From Bimuria novae-zelandiae CBS 107.79 (Eukaryota; Ascomycota; Dothideomycetes; Pleosporales; Didymosphaeriaceae), in NCBI GenBank assembly GCA_010015655.1, contig ML976663.1:614393-678392 (forward strand): DNA of 64,000 nucleotides, written 5' to 3'. Below the pieces are notes generated by a model. The model made no database searches and was not told the origin of the DNA. It worked only from the letters and a program-made list of their open reading frames with translations. The translations under genes were made by a program, and so were the position numbers. Every line of letters starts with the position of its first letter. Positions within the stretch are counted from its first letter, which is position 1. Below, piece after piece: positions 10,763-20,486 of this stretch.

Positions 10763-12823
10763 CTACCCACCATCTCGTGGTTGGATTGGATCGCACGCAT
10801 TCCAGTGATGTCCCCATTTTTCCGGATCTGTCGTCTTCTCCTCTAGCTTTTTGTATTCCTCCATCTCTTTGTCGATCTTCTTCTGCTCCTTCATTATCTT
10901 TCTCAAAAGATTCCGCAATTCCAACTCTGGGGATTCATCGTCTCCCGTTTGAGCCGCACCCGCAATCTTAGGACTTGTGTGGATGCACACCGGGGATTCG
11001 CCTTCTTTGTCTGTTAATTCGACGTCTTTCGATTCAAGCGGTGACCTACATGAGGGCTCATCGTGCTCTTCGTCGGCCTTTGTATAGGCTCTGTGAGAAA
11101 GTGAAGCGCCAGCGTTGGTGCCAGATACTGCTGTATTCGAAGGGCTTAAATTATCCTTTGACAAAGTGCTTGACTCCTCGGTCGCGTCTTTCGGACTCTC
11201 CGTCAAGCTGAGCTTTTCCAAATTTGAAATTTGTGAAAGAAGTTCGGGGAGTCCGGAGTCAGTGTCAGGCGTGCAAATTCCGGATTCGGTGTTAGGTGAA
11301 GGCGCTCTGTCAATATCGAGTAAACCAAACTCGTCATCCATGTCGGTACCCGGTGAAGAGGTTGTAGCTCGTAGCGCTACGCTCTCCCATATTTGCGGAC
11401 GTGGAGACCTATGGAGGTGCTCCGCGCGGTCATCTTTCGACGTAGGTTCATCCATGTACTCTGCCACGCTATCTAAATCTGAAGAGTCGCTGAGTTCTTG
11501 AGGTACACAACATATGCCACAAAAAGTCATGTTACCTCCTGCCTGGTTGGGGGCTGTTATTTCATCAAGAACTTGGGCAGCGGTAGGCCGAGAGGTACGG
11601 TCCAAGCCGAGCATCTCTTTCGTCCATTGCAACGGCTGTCTATCTCTTTCAGACCAGTCTTTGTTCCATTTCTCCATAAGCTCGGCGGTGGCCTTTGGGT
11701 TTTCATGGAAGTGTGTAGACCTAGTATGGCGCGAGTCAAAATGGTCTTTGATCCATGCAATACTGTAGCCTTGAAGTGCTGCTGCCATTTCAAAGAATAC
11801 ACATCCCAGTGACCACACGTCTGCCGAGGTATTCCGACTGTGGTATGCTGCAACCTCCGGAGGACTGTATCGGGGCGAGGCAGCCGTTGGCCCGGAGCTG
11901 GTACTTCCTTTGTCATCCGCAAAATCCCGCGAGAGCCCAAAATCTGTCAACAAGACTGTGCCACCGTCGATAAGTATATTTTGAGGCTTGATGTCTTTAT
12001 GCCGAACAGATTGATCGTGTAGGTAGGTGACGGCTGCAGCTAGGCAGCCGAAGTATATCCGCAAGGTTGAACGCTTTCCGTGGGCGATTGCTTGATCGCG
12101 CGTTTGGAAGGTACGACTCAGATCATCGCGTGTCGCTAGCCCTGTTGAAACACTATGTGCAACGTGTGTCATGAAAGAAGTAAGATCGCTATCGGCGACC
12201 AGGGACATGATCAAACCTAAATAGGTCTTGTCTGTGTAGCTGCCGATGTACCGAATGATGTGATCATGTCGAAGACTCTTGATAATAGCGATCTCCCTTT
12301 TGAACATATGCACCCCTTCTCTCGAACCGATTCCAAAAGCAGTACGTCGCTTGATCCGTTTGAGAGCATACTCGCGAAGACTGATCTTGCTCTCGATTTT
12401 GTTGACCTGACCATAGGTCCCGCTTCCTAACCGAGCCCCGATCTCGAATGGAAGTATGTCATCGCGCCCGAAGTGCTTATGGTCTCCATGTTCCAGGTCC
12501 AGCGATTTTGTCAGTATTAACTTCTGGGCTTGTACGATTTTCGCCTTTACAGAAGGCTTCAAGAAGGTTGGGAGACCTTTGCATTCCACTGGAAAGCAGA
12601 TGTCGTGGAACCCTTCTTGTAAAAGTTTCTCCAGCTCATCGAGCGCTCCAATTGTGCGTAAAACGATATATATACGGGGGCATTTGCGACTCGGGTGTGC
12701 AAGGCGGTCGAGCAGTTTTGCTATCTCGTCGATTTCGACATCGTCGTACGCGTCGCGTGGCTCGGGATCGTTATCGAAGAAGGCGGAGAGTCGCTCGACT
12801 GGCTTCACAAACAGTGTGTCCAT
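10763..12823 (-). CDS. Serine/threonine protein kinase, long acidic tail
   Basis: A single exon encodes 686 residues. The kinase domain spans roughly residues 126-430. It has a glycine loop GARLGSGTYGQV at 129-140, ATP Lys in YALKRI at about 155, and helix-C Glu near 177. The catalytic loop is RHKDIKPQN, the DFG motif is at 294-296, SPPE replaces APE, and DVWSLGC marks helix F. All catalytic residues are present; the Arg of HRD is Lys, common in active kinases. A 125-residue N-terminal region of unknown function precedes the domain. The tail of about 250 residues is rich in Ser, Asp and Glu and ends in a short charged coiled coil (KIMKEQKKIDKEMEEYKKL). Fungi carry many such orphan kinases, often beside incompatibility genes. 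I cannot name a substrate. Confidence 0.87.
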   Translation of the reverse strand: MDTLFVKPVERLSAFFDNDPEPRDAYDDVEIDEIAKLLDRLAHPSRKCPRIYIVLRTIGALDELEKLLQEGFHDICFPVECKGLPTFLKPSVKAKIVQAQKLILTKSLDLEHGDHKHFGRDDILPFEIGARLGSGTYGQVNKIESKISLREYALKRIKRRTAFGIGSREGVHMFKREIAIIKSLRHDHIIRYIGSYTDKTYLGLIMSLVADSDLTSFMTHVAHSVSTGLATRDDLSRTFQTRDQAIAHGKRSTLRIYFGCLAAAVTYLHDQSVRHKDIKPQNILIDGGTVLLTDFGLSRDFADDKGSTSSGPTAASPRYSPPEVAAYHSRNTSADVWSLGCVFFEMAAALQGYSIAWIKDHFDSRHTRSTHFHENPKATAELMEKWNKDWSERDRQPLQWTKEMLGLDRTSRPTAAQVLDEITAPNQAGGNMTFCGICCVPQELSDSSDLDSVAEYMDEPTSKDDRAEHLHRSPRPQIWESVALRATTSSPGTDMDDEFGLLDIDRAPSPNTESGICTPDTDSGLPELLSQISNLEKLSLTESPKDATEESSTLSKDNLSPSNTAVSGTNAGASLSHRAYTKADEEHDEPSCRSPLESKDVELTDKEGESPVCIHTSPKIAGAAQTGDDESPELELRNLLRKIMKEQKKIDKEMEEYKKLEEKTTDPEKWGHHWNACDPIQPRDGG

Positions 12824-13593
12824 TTGTGCCGCATCCGAATTTCATGAAGCGGAGAGCGCAAACATATCAAAATAATTATTGGGCCCGAGAAGCTCGAAAA
12901 GAGTTGTTTGAGGGTTTTGAGGATACGGTGAGTTGTGTTGCCAGCAAACCATCGCGGAGGGGAAGTCAGCCACAAAGGGAAGGAACCAATCGCGGTGTAG
13001 GTGGAAGCGCCTTCTCCAAACATCCCCGGCCTCGCATATAAGCTGCTTGTATCACGTGGAGGGCAAAAATAAAGATAAAAGGGTCACAAACCTTAAGCTA
13101 AGAGCGTTAGAGGACATCTGCGTTGTTGTACTGCATTATGCTGCACTTGGCACATTTCGAAAACCTTCGAAGACGACTGATAGAGAATATCGACATGGGA
13201 TACATTAACTAGTCTATTACCAAGGGTAACATGCCCATCCTTTCATAACCTGCTAAAGTCTGACGTGTAGACCATAATGGCATAAGTTGCTCTTCATCCG
13301 TGTGTGGACTAGTCACCTTCATCTGTTAGCATTCGTGAGAATGAAACATTCCACTCAAAGACTTTCGTTCTCACAACTCTTCACTAATGACCGGCGCGAC
13401 AAAGATGGCATATGTATTGACTTGCTACCTAGAGCAATCTTTCCATTACCCCGTTCTACCCAAAAAGATTCATAAACCGCATTCCATGTTCGCAGTCCCG
13501 TTCATCCCGAGGTCTCAAAGGATCTCTTCGCAAAACCGACCGTCATGACTTGCTCTCATCATTTACCCCACCTGTCTTGCACTAATTCTCCAC
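12824..13593. other. Upstream region of the kinase gene
   Basis: Contains the kinase promoter and the 3' flank of the mucin-like gene. No additional gene is supported. Confidence 0.5.
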
Positions 13594-16500
13594 TCAAGCA
13601 AGACGCCGCCGAGGTGGAAGGCCCAACTTCGGTGTCTCACCCTTCTTATTCGGACAATCCCACTTGAAGAAGCATTCACCCGCAAGAGGACTAGGATGAC
13701 ACTGCTCCGCGCTCGCAGGATTAAAGCACATCTCGCTAAAGCAAAACGTGTAAGCGCGATCCTTGTCAAAGTTCTCCGGGATCCAGTTATTGTAGCACTG
13801 ATCCAGGAAATCCTGACAGCAGCCGCAGTCCGTGCTACCGCGGCAAGGCTTCGGCGTGATTGGACCCGGGTGGCGGACCGGCTTCTCAGGGTCGCCTTCT
13901 TTGTCGGGACACGTGGGACGGTGGCAGCGCTCGTTTTGGTGGCACTCGGACGGGGCGTTGTTGCTGAAGCACTGCTTGGAGAAGCAGTAGGTGTAGCAGT
14001 CGTCGCCGGTTTTGCCGAGGAGGGGACACCAGAGGCGTTGGCATTCGGAGGTGTAGTCGAGGCAGCAGTCGCAGTCTTCGTCGCCGCATTTTCCGACTTT
14101 TATCGTGGGCAAGGGGGGCGAGAAAGGCACGGTTGAAGTCGCTGACGTCGAAGTGGTCGATGTAGATGTTGAGGAGGTGGTTCCAGCCGAGGAGGTTGAC
14201 GAAGGAGTGGCGGACGACGTTGAACCTGCTGAGGACGTCTTCGAAGTTGTGTTCGATCCAGAGGACGTAGAACCCGCAGAAGACGCAGTTGTAGTAGCCG
14301 TAGATCCCGTTCCCGAAGATGCCGAGCTACGAGACTGCGATGGCGAAACCGAAGTAGACAGCGTTGAGGTCACCGACGAAGGCAGAGAACACGCCGATGC
14401 TCCCTGACGTTTCCGGTTCCAGTCATTCGGAATCTGATTCTCAAACGCAGCCCACTCATCGACACCAAAAGGATTTTCGACCTCGCCGACGCGGAATTCG
14501 TAGCCTGCGTACGGCAAACAGCCCTTTGGCGTATAGTACTTGTTGAAATCGAACGTGACCAGGACTTTGCCGAAGGGGGTTCTAAACGGATGGTCTTCGT
14601 CAACGAAGCGCCGGGGAGGCGGTGGATCATTCTCGAACGACCAAAATTGCGCACAGTTCGCGCAGTATGGTGCTTGCACTACAGTGGCCACGGGTAGTAC
14701 ACGGTTTAGCGTAGCTTGGATCTGGCTCACGACATTCGGATACGCGTATTCATTGGGCTGCGGCTCGCCTTCTTCCTTACGTTTCAAAGGGCTAACGATG
14801 AAGGCCTTGGGGTAAGTGTTCGGCGCAAAGACATCGGTATGCTCGTAAAGGTAGCGCAGGCCCTCGTTTTGAGGAATATCAGAGCCCCCACCTCCCCACT
14901 CCAGCGGGCGGAATATATCATTCTCCCATCGATCTGGGTGATATACGCTTCTATTCTCAATAAAGTGTGCCATCCACATGTATTTGCGCGAGACGACGAT
15001 GACCATGGTGCAACCGTAGAGACCAGGGAAGCATACGTTGAAGGGTCCTGCGGTAAACCGAGCACGAAAGCTAGTTGTTGGCACGATACTAGGATCAGCA
15101 GAGATCATCTCTGTGAGAGCTAGTGATCCATACGCATAAGGAAGAAATTGAGAATTGTACTTGTTGTTGTATTGGGTGAAGCTACGAACAGTAGGTATAC
15201 ATGAGTGGCTGTAAACAGCGCTAGTGTAGGATGGGTAGTCGCATCTCAACACAGGTGAGGCGCCACTGCAAGTGGGGAAAGGGAGACTCCAAACCGTGAC
15301 AATCTCAGAGAGAATCGACCAATCGTTACACATGTCTCGCACGAAACCGAAAACAGTTCCATCGAAAGGTGGATAATTCTTATTCGGCAGTGTACGCTTA
15401 CTGACTCCATGTGATGCAACGGACGTAGGACGCGCTGTAGGTACAGGTGGAGGTGTGCGGCTGGGGTATCGCTTGCAGCACCTATTGTCACACAACGCTT
15501 GAGATGTAGTTGTGGTCGTGGTAACCGAAGTGCTCGTAGTGGTGGATGCACCACAAGTCACGATAGGCGGGCCACAGTTTGTAGTGCACAAGTCATTTGC
15601 CTGGCGCTTCGTACCGACAAGGGGCGTAGTCGTCACGGTGGCTGTACAGACTACGTTACAGTTGCTGACTGTTTGCGCTGAGCAAGAAGAAAACGGAGAA
15701 CTGGTAAAAGTTACCGTAGACGATGCCGACTTTGTGTTGCACGGGTCGTTCATCGGATCGTACTTCTTCATTGCGTCCTTCAGCGTACCCAAATCGGTCA
15801 GATCTTGCACAATACCGTCGATGACGCCCTTGGTGAGTTGGGCTCGAAGTCGACCAACTGTGACACCAATCTTTGCCACAGCTTGCACCGCATTCTTGAC
15901 AGTGTTTCCAAGAATATTAAAGGGCGGGAAGCGCTTGTGAAGACGAACACTGCCGTTCTCACATTCAGGGTCATTCTCTGGAGCTTGAGGGAGCTTTGAT
16001 TTGAGAGAGTCCATCTTGGGGAGAATGGAGTCGATAACCGGGATTATGTCTCGCGGATTGGGTATTGGCGTCTTGATCCACGCACCGATGATAATAATGA
16101 TATGGTCGACTTCATCCATATCATTCTCAATCTCTTTCTTCAAGCCAGTTTGTGTGGGAGTCGGCCCATTTGATGTCGTTAAGGAAAGATTCGATGAGGT
16201 AACACTACCCAGTACGGTCGTGGTAGGGGCATGTGACGTGGTACCTATTGACCCAGGAGCAACCATCGTGGGCGAGGAAGTAGCCGACGGTGCAGTGTTT
16301 TGGCTGGTAGTGCTCTCACCGGGTGTTGGAGTCGGAGACAAAGAACCCTGAGAGAAAGATGCGGATTGTTGTGACGATGAAGCACCCTGAGAGGAAGATA
16401 ACGATGTCTGTTCGTTCGAGGAAGAGGTCGATACAAATCCTGGTAAGGTTTGGATTCCAGACTGGCTAGTACTACCCAACGACGACGATGCAGAGCCGGC

Positions 16501-17751
16501 CGATGTTTGGCTTGCAGTCTGGTTGGGGCCGGAAGAAGTCGATGCGAAACTAGTGGATGTAGAGCCAGCCGAAGTACCCGAAGAAACAGTGGCCGACAGT
16601 GAAGTTGGCTCAGAAGCGTTACCAGGCCCAGAGGTCGAAGTTGATGTACCATTCACCACTGTTGAAGAGCCCATGCCCGAAGATGACGCAGTGCTCATTG
16701 TGTCCGTGGAAATAGACGTTGAGATCACGGAGGTCGTTTCCGATGCACCGTTCGAGGAAGCAGAAACCTGAGACGAAGAGCCGGACGGTCCTGATGTCGT
16801 GAGGAAGATAGTGGGGGACGGGACGGTGGAGTTTCCTGGAATAGACGGATTCAAGGTCAACGAAGATTGTCTGCTTCCCACTGAAGACCAAGTCAAGGTA
16901 CCGGACAGCTCAGACAATGATAGAGCCGTGGTCGATGGTTGGGTGTTAGGTACTGAAGACGAAGTGATGTTTCCGGACCCGCCAGAAGTCGATGGAACCG
17001 TCGTTGAGGGTTGACCATTTGACAAAGAAATTGAGGTCAGGGCTTCAGACGTTCCCGAGGAGGACAAGATCGACGTTGAAGGTTGTCCATTCGACGAGGC
17101 AGATGTAGGCAAGTTCGAGGTCGTGGCAGATGACGAAACAGCAGTGGCCGAAGGCTGGCCATTCGACGAGGCAGATGTAGGCAAGTTCGAGGTCGTGGCA
17201 GATGACGAAACGGCAGTGGTCGAAGGCTGACCATTCGATTCTGTCGACACAGCGGACGATGACGAAACGTCGTTGGTCGAAGTACCCTGCGTAGTAACCG
17301 TCGACAAAACCGACGTAACCACCGAAGACGAACCGCCAGACAGTGTGCCCGTAGCCACAGTACCACCCTCAGACGACGACGGCGACGACGACAAACTATC
17401 CGTCAGAGTCGTCGAATTGGCTCCACCGTCGGAAGTCGAAGTCGACAACACATAAGAAGAATTGAAACCGGTGGATGAGCACTTGTCAGTAGCACACGCG
17501 ACTGAAGACGAAGTCGTCGGAGAGCCTGGACCAGAATAGCCCTCGGATGAGCTAGTCGTCGTGTAGCCGCCGGGTGGGGTCAGTGTTCCGTAAGTCGGGC
17601 TAGGTGCCGGATACGCAGAAGGAACCGAGGTGGAAGTTGATGAATCGTAGGATTGCACAGAGACCTGGCGCCCGACTGGGAGAGAGCCGTATACTCCCCC
17701 GCCCTGCAGCAGCAGCAAGGCGTAGAAGGTCAGCGCTCGCAGTATCGCCAT
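13594..17751 (-). CDS. Large secreted mucin-like protein, two C-terminal Cys-rich modules
   Basis: An uninterrupted frame encodes 1,385 residues. It starts with a clear signal peptide (MAILRALTFYALLLLQGGG). About 520 residues of Ser/Thr-rich, probably O-glycosylated sequence follow, including near-perfect repeats of NGQPS-T/A-TAVSSSATTSNLP. The middle (roughly 540-1130) is a less biased, globular-looking region with possible Kex2-type sites (LHKR, GTKR, VSKR, RKR). A second Ser/Thr linker precedes two tandem Cys-rich modules at about 1222-1285 and 1303-1366. They share the order C-x(4-5)-CxCC-x-D, a central YT-F/Y-CFS-x-x-CF, then CH...C...CP. No GPI signal or transmembrane segment ends the protein. 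It is likely extracellular or cell-wall associated; I do not recognise a named family. Confidence 0.8.
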   Translation of the reverse strand: MAILRALTFYALLLLQGGGVYGSLPVGRQVSVQSYDSSTSTSVPSAYPAPSPTYGTLTPPGGYTTTSSSEGYSGPGSPTTSSSVACATDKCSSTGFNSSYVLSTSTSDGGANSTTLTDSLSSSPSSSEGGTVATGTLSGGSSSVVTSVLSTVTTQGTSTNDVSSSSAVSTESNGQPSTTAVSSSATTSNLPTSASSNGQPSATAVSSSATTSNLPTSASSNGQPSTSILSSSGTSEALTSISLSNGQPSTTVPSTSGGSGNITSSSVPNTQPSTTALSLSELSGTLTWSSVGSRQSSLTLNPSIPGNSTVPSPTIFLTTSGPSGSSSQVSASSNGASETTSVISTSISTDTMSTASSSGMGSSTVVNGTSTSTSGPGNASEPTSLSATVSSGTSAGSTSTSFASTSSGPNQTASQTSAGSASSSLGSTSQSGIQTLPGFVSTSSSNEQTSLSSSQGASSSQQSASFSQGSLSPTPTPGESTTSQNTAPSATSSPTMVAPGSIGTTSHAPTTTVLGSVTSSNLSLTTSNGPTPTQTGLKKEIENDMDEVDHIIIIIGAWIKTPIPNPRDIIPVIDSILPKMDSLKSKLPQAPENDPECENGSVRLHKRFPPFNILGNTVKNAVQAVAKIGVTVGRLRAQLTKGVIDGIVQDLTDLGTLKDAMKKYDPMNDPCNTKSASSTVTFTSSPFSSCSAQTVSNCNVVCTATVTTTPLVGTKRQANDLCTTNCGPPIVTCGASTTTSTSVTTTTTTSQALCDNRCCKRYPSRTPPPVPTARPTSVASHGVSKRTLPNKNYPPFDGTVFGFVRDMCNDWSILSEIVTVWSLPFPTCSGASPVLRCDYPSYTSAVYSHSCIPTVRSFTQYNNKYNSQFLPYAYGSLALTEMISADPSIVPTTSFRARFTAGPFNVCFPGLYGCTMVIVVSRKYMWMAHFIENRSVYHPDRWENDIFRPLEWGGGGSDIPQNEGLRYLYEHTDVFAPNTYPKAFIVSPLKRKEEGEPQPNEYAYPNVVSQIQATLNRVLPVATVVQAPYCANCAQFWSFENDPPPPRRFVDEDHPFRTPFGKVLVTFDFNKYYTPKGCLPYAGYEFRVGEVENPFGVDEWAAFENQIPNDWNRKRQGASACSLPSSVTSTLSTSVSPSQSRSSASSGTGSTATTTASSAGSTSSGSNTTSKTSSAGSTSSATPSSTSSAGTTSSTSTSTTSTSATSTVPFSPPLPTIKVGKCGDEDCDCCLDYTSECQRLWCPLLGKTGDDCYTYCFSKQCFSNNAPSECHQNERCHRPTCPDKEGDPEKPVRHPGPITPKPCRGSTDCGCCQDFLDQCYNNWIPENFDKDRAYTFCFSEMCFNPASAEQCHPSPLAGECFFKWDCPNKKGETPKLGLPPRRRLA
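17092..17235 (-). repeat. 72-bp tandem repeat in the mucin coding sequence
   Basis: Two nearly identical 72-bp units (17092-17163 and 17164-17235) encode the 24-residue Ser/Thr repeat, and weaker copies lie on either side. In-frame units allow length variation of the glycosylated stalk. Confidence 0.75.
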
Positions 17752-17865
17752 ATCTGCTAAGGCGGGGATCTGTTGAAGGTGTCTCTACTAGGTGTGAGTG
17801 TCTGAAAGAGAACGTGTGCTGTATGGGTATATGGAGGGGTGTGTGTCTGAAGGCGAAGGTGGGGG

Positions 17866-17907
<42 letters not shown>

Positions 17908-18212
17908 CGTATGGGTAGTTATAGGGAGAGTGTTCCAGCAGCAGCAGCAACGACCGCGGGTCTCACATGTACCTTTCTCTTTTACAATCCGTAGAAGTGT
18001 GGAGTACAATAGAATGTTGACTGGATATGTGTTTCCAGGACTACATTGTGTTAGAGCGGAGAGAGGGCGTGGTGCTTATATAAAGATTGAGGCAGGGAGG
18101 GACTCCAGATACCCACGGGCCACGTGCAATCGCGGTGATAGAGGTCTGAGCGTGAAAGGAGGCACATTGCGTTCACAGGTAGGGCTATTTGGGCTCGAAT
18201 CAACCTCAGTGA
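17752..18212. other. Upstream region of the mucin-like gene
   Basis: Promoter side of the mucin gene. It contains a very long G-tract (separate entry) and, on the minus strand, a TATATAA box at about 18077-18083, some 330 bp upstream of the start codon. Confidence 0.4.
17861..17907. repeat. Poly-G tract (39 uninterrupted G)
   Basis: Seven G, one A, then 39 consecutive G on the plus strand, 110 bp upstream of the mucin start, so the transcript strand carries poly-C. Such a tract can form quadruplex DNA and is prone to length error in assemblies. Confidence 0.9.
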
Positions 18213-18217
18213 GAGCT

Positions 18218-18420
18218 TGTCACGGTTTATGGCTCTTACTCTACAAGATAGTTGCTCCTACCTTGACATGGTTGCGACTTACCTTCTTTCTGTCTAGGAC
18301 TAGCGTTGTTTGTGCCTGCGCACCTATACCTTCTGTAGCTTCTAAATAGAACAACCTCAGTTCAATCCTGCAATTTTTTCCACTGCGTACTGTCCGCTCA
18401 GCGCTCTGCTCACCGCGACA
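18218..18420 (+). repeat. 5' LTR of the first copia element
   Basis: Homologous 203-bp copies are at 24018 and 61074, and a reverse copy is at 61416. Confidence 0.93.
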
Positions 18421-18441
18421 GTTATAAGCCTAGCTTACACC
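18421..18441 (+). other. Primer-binding site, initiator tRNA-Met half
   Basis: Begins immediately after the LTR. The less mutated copy at 61277 reads GTTATGAGCCC, the exact complement of the conserved GGGCTCATAAC anticodon arm. Confidence 0.75.
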
Positions 18442-19359
18442 TTAGATTATTCTCACCTGTTGCTATAACGTTACTCAACACACGAGCTGCACGTTGCTAT
18501 ACCGCGTTCTTTACAACGCACCTATTACTATATTCTTATAACGTATATACTAGGATCTCTGCCTAGATCTATTAATATAGTTAACTATAGCCTCTATAAT
18601 AACTACTAAGTCTAACCTCGCTGTAACGCGTGTTACTATTATACTAAATATACTAAATAACTAGTTTACCTAATTATTTATTTACTAAGACGTCGCTAAT
18701 AAACATAGCCTTTAGTAATATATTAATTTTAACGTAGCGAAGGAGAATCTCCCTGAGCTATAAAACCTAATTAAGCTTTAACTTACTAATTATAAGCTTA
18801 AAGCTACTAGGCTCTTTTATCTTATTACTAATAATTAAGACTTATACTAATAGGAATACGATTAATAGGAACGCTATTATAATAAGTACTATACTTAAAT
18901 AAAGGTACTAGCTAATCTAAATATAAATATTAGTAAGATAATTACTATACGTTATATATACCTAATTAAGGATTACGATACCCCGTATAATTAGCTAGTT
19001 ACTTTTAAGAAGTTTCTTTATCTTATAGACGCGACGCGCTATTATAAGCTAGCTAATAAATATAATACTCTTAAGACTACGCCACGAGCTATAAAGAAGA
19101 TTAAGTAATAGTTATTAAACTAAGTATATATTATAGCTTAGGGTAAGGCTATTAGCCTACCTAAAATTAATAGTAATTAACTATAGGAGGACTTCCTTAT
19201 TACCTATAAGATACTTAATTAAGAGTATACTATATCTTGCCTACGCGAGATCTTTAAGTATAAAGCGCGAGATACTACTACTAAGATCTTATTTTTAAAG
19301 ACTTATGTCGCTAAGATAACCACCTATCTACGCCGTACAAAACTATACTTAATAGGCCT

Positions 19360-19892
19360 TGTTATGAGGCTCTCACACCTTGTTCCGATCCGGGTTAGGG
19401 CGGTAAGGTATCGTGGTGCTTCACGGATTATTCAGTGGTACAAGTTGATGCGACACTTAGCGCGAGGCTGGACAATCTAATCTTATAACGAAGTAAGATA
19501 ACTATTAGTCTATATAGGAGAACGTACTCGCACAGAAGATATGTGAGTTGACTACAAGGAGGGAAACAACATAGGAGAATCGTCACACTATATACCAGTC
19601 TGTTTCCTCCCTTGTCCCTGGGTGCTCTGTCGTTCCCCACAGAGCGCAGTCGCTCTGTGGGCCCTTACAGAGCGTCGGTGTGTCGGCGCTCTGTCCGCCA
19701 AGACAGAGCGTCATCACGTGATACGCCCGTTTGGTATGTCGGCGCTCTGTCCGCCAAGACAGAGCGTCGTCACGTGATACATTGGTCCGGCGTGTTGCCC
19801 CACGGCCCTCGTGCCGTGCGACCTGCGTCCCTTCCTGGACACCTCGTCCACCATAGAGATTCATTCCTGCGCTATCCTTCGGGATCGTAACA
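19360..19892. mobile_element. Nested 533-bp solo LTR
   Basis: This GC-normal segment interrupts the AT-rich copia element. It starts TGTTA, ends TAACA, and is bordered by GGCCT on both sides (19355-19359, 19893-19897). The uninterrupted target is visible in the second copia copy near 62410. Inside is a direct duplication of about 40 bp centred on CGGCGCTCTGTCCGCCAAGA (copies near 19684 and 19739). The host element is heavily mutated and this insert is not, so it arrived after the host was mutated or escaped the process. Confidence 0.85.
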
Positions 19893-20243
19893 GGCCTAGT
19901 AGTATCTGCTGCTAAGCTAGGCATTACTAAATAAGTTAATTCTAAATATAATAATAGCTAAGGTAGCAGTCGCGACTAAGACAAGCTATCTAAGAACTAT
20001 ATCTATAAGAAGAAGTACTAGTATACTAACTACTTTATTCTTAATATACAATACTTATAATGTCTAAAGGACTATTAGCCTACTGCTAAGGCTATATAAA
20101 AGGTTAAGAAAGTATAAAAAGACCCTAAAATTAATAAGTGTATTAAGACTACTCTAACTAAATAGGTAGCCTAATAACTATAGAATACTAAATTACTATA
20201 AATTAATAATGGTAATCCTCCTGCTAAAGACAGTAACACCTTT

Positions 20244-20486
20244 GTGGCAGTTGCTGGCCTATCACATATTAGTATCGATCAAGTCGATTCTCTCGAACTC
20301 GAATCACTCGAATCTCGATCAAATGGCGTTTCAAACATGATTACGCTGGATACCAATACTGAGCCTGAGGGAGAGCTTACAGTGATGGTTGGAGATGACA
20401 CTGACAAGACTGAGCTTCTCAATCGATGGATCGTTGATCCAGGATCGAATACCCACGTTATTAATATAGAGTTAAGGCACGGCTAG
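20244..20486 (+). pseudogene. Copia gag-pol remnant: protease region
   Basis: The frame holds NRWIVDPGSNTHVIN, the copia aspartic protease active-site region (D-S/P-G-A/S). It is unusually free of RIP-type changes compared with the sequence on either side, and matches 62760-63074 almost base for base. Confidence 0.75.

Noticed and set aside
13696..17455. Many plus-strand frames rich in Val, Glu and Asp
   Set aside because: They are antisense shadows of the Ser/Thr-rich mucin gene; the codon bias of that gene removes stops on the opposite strand.
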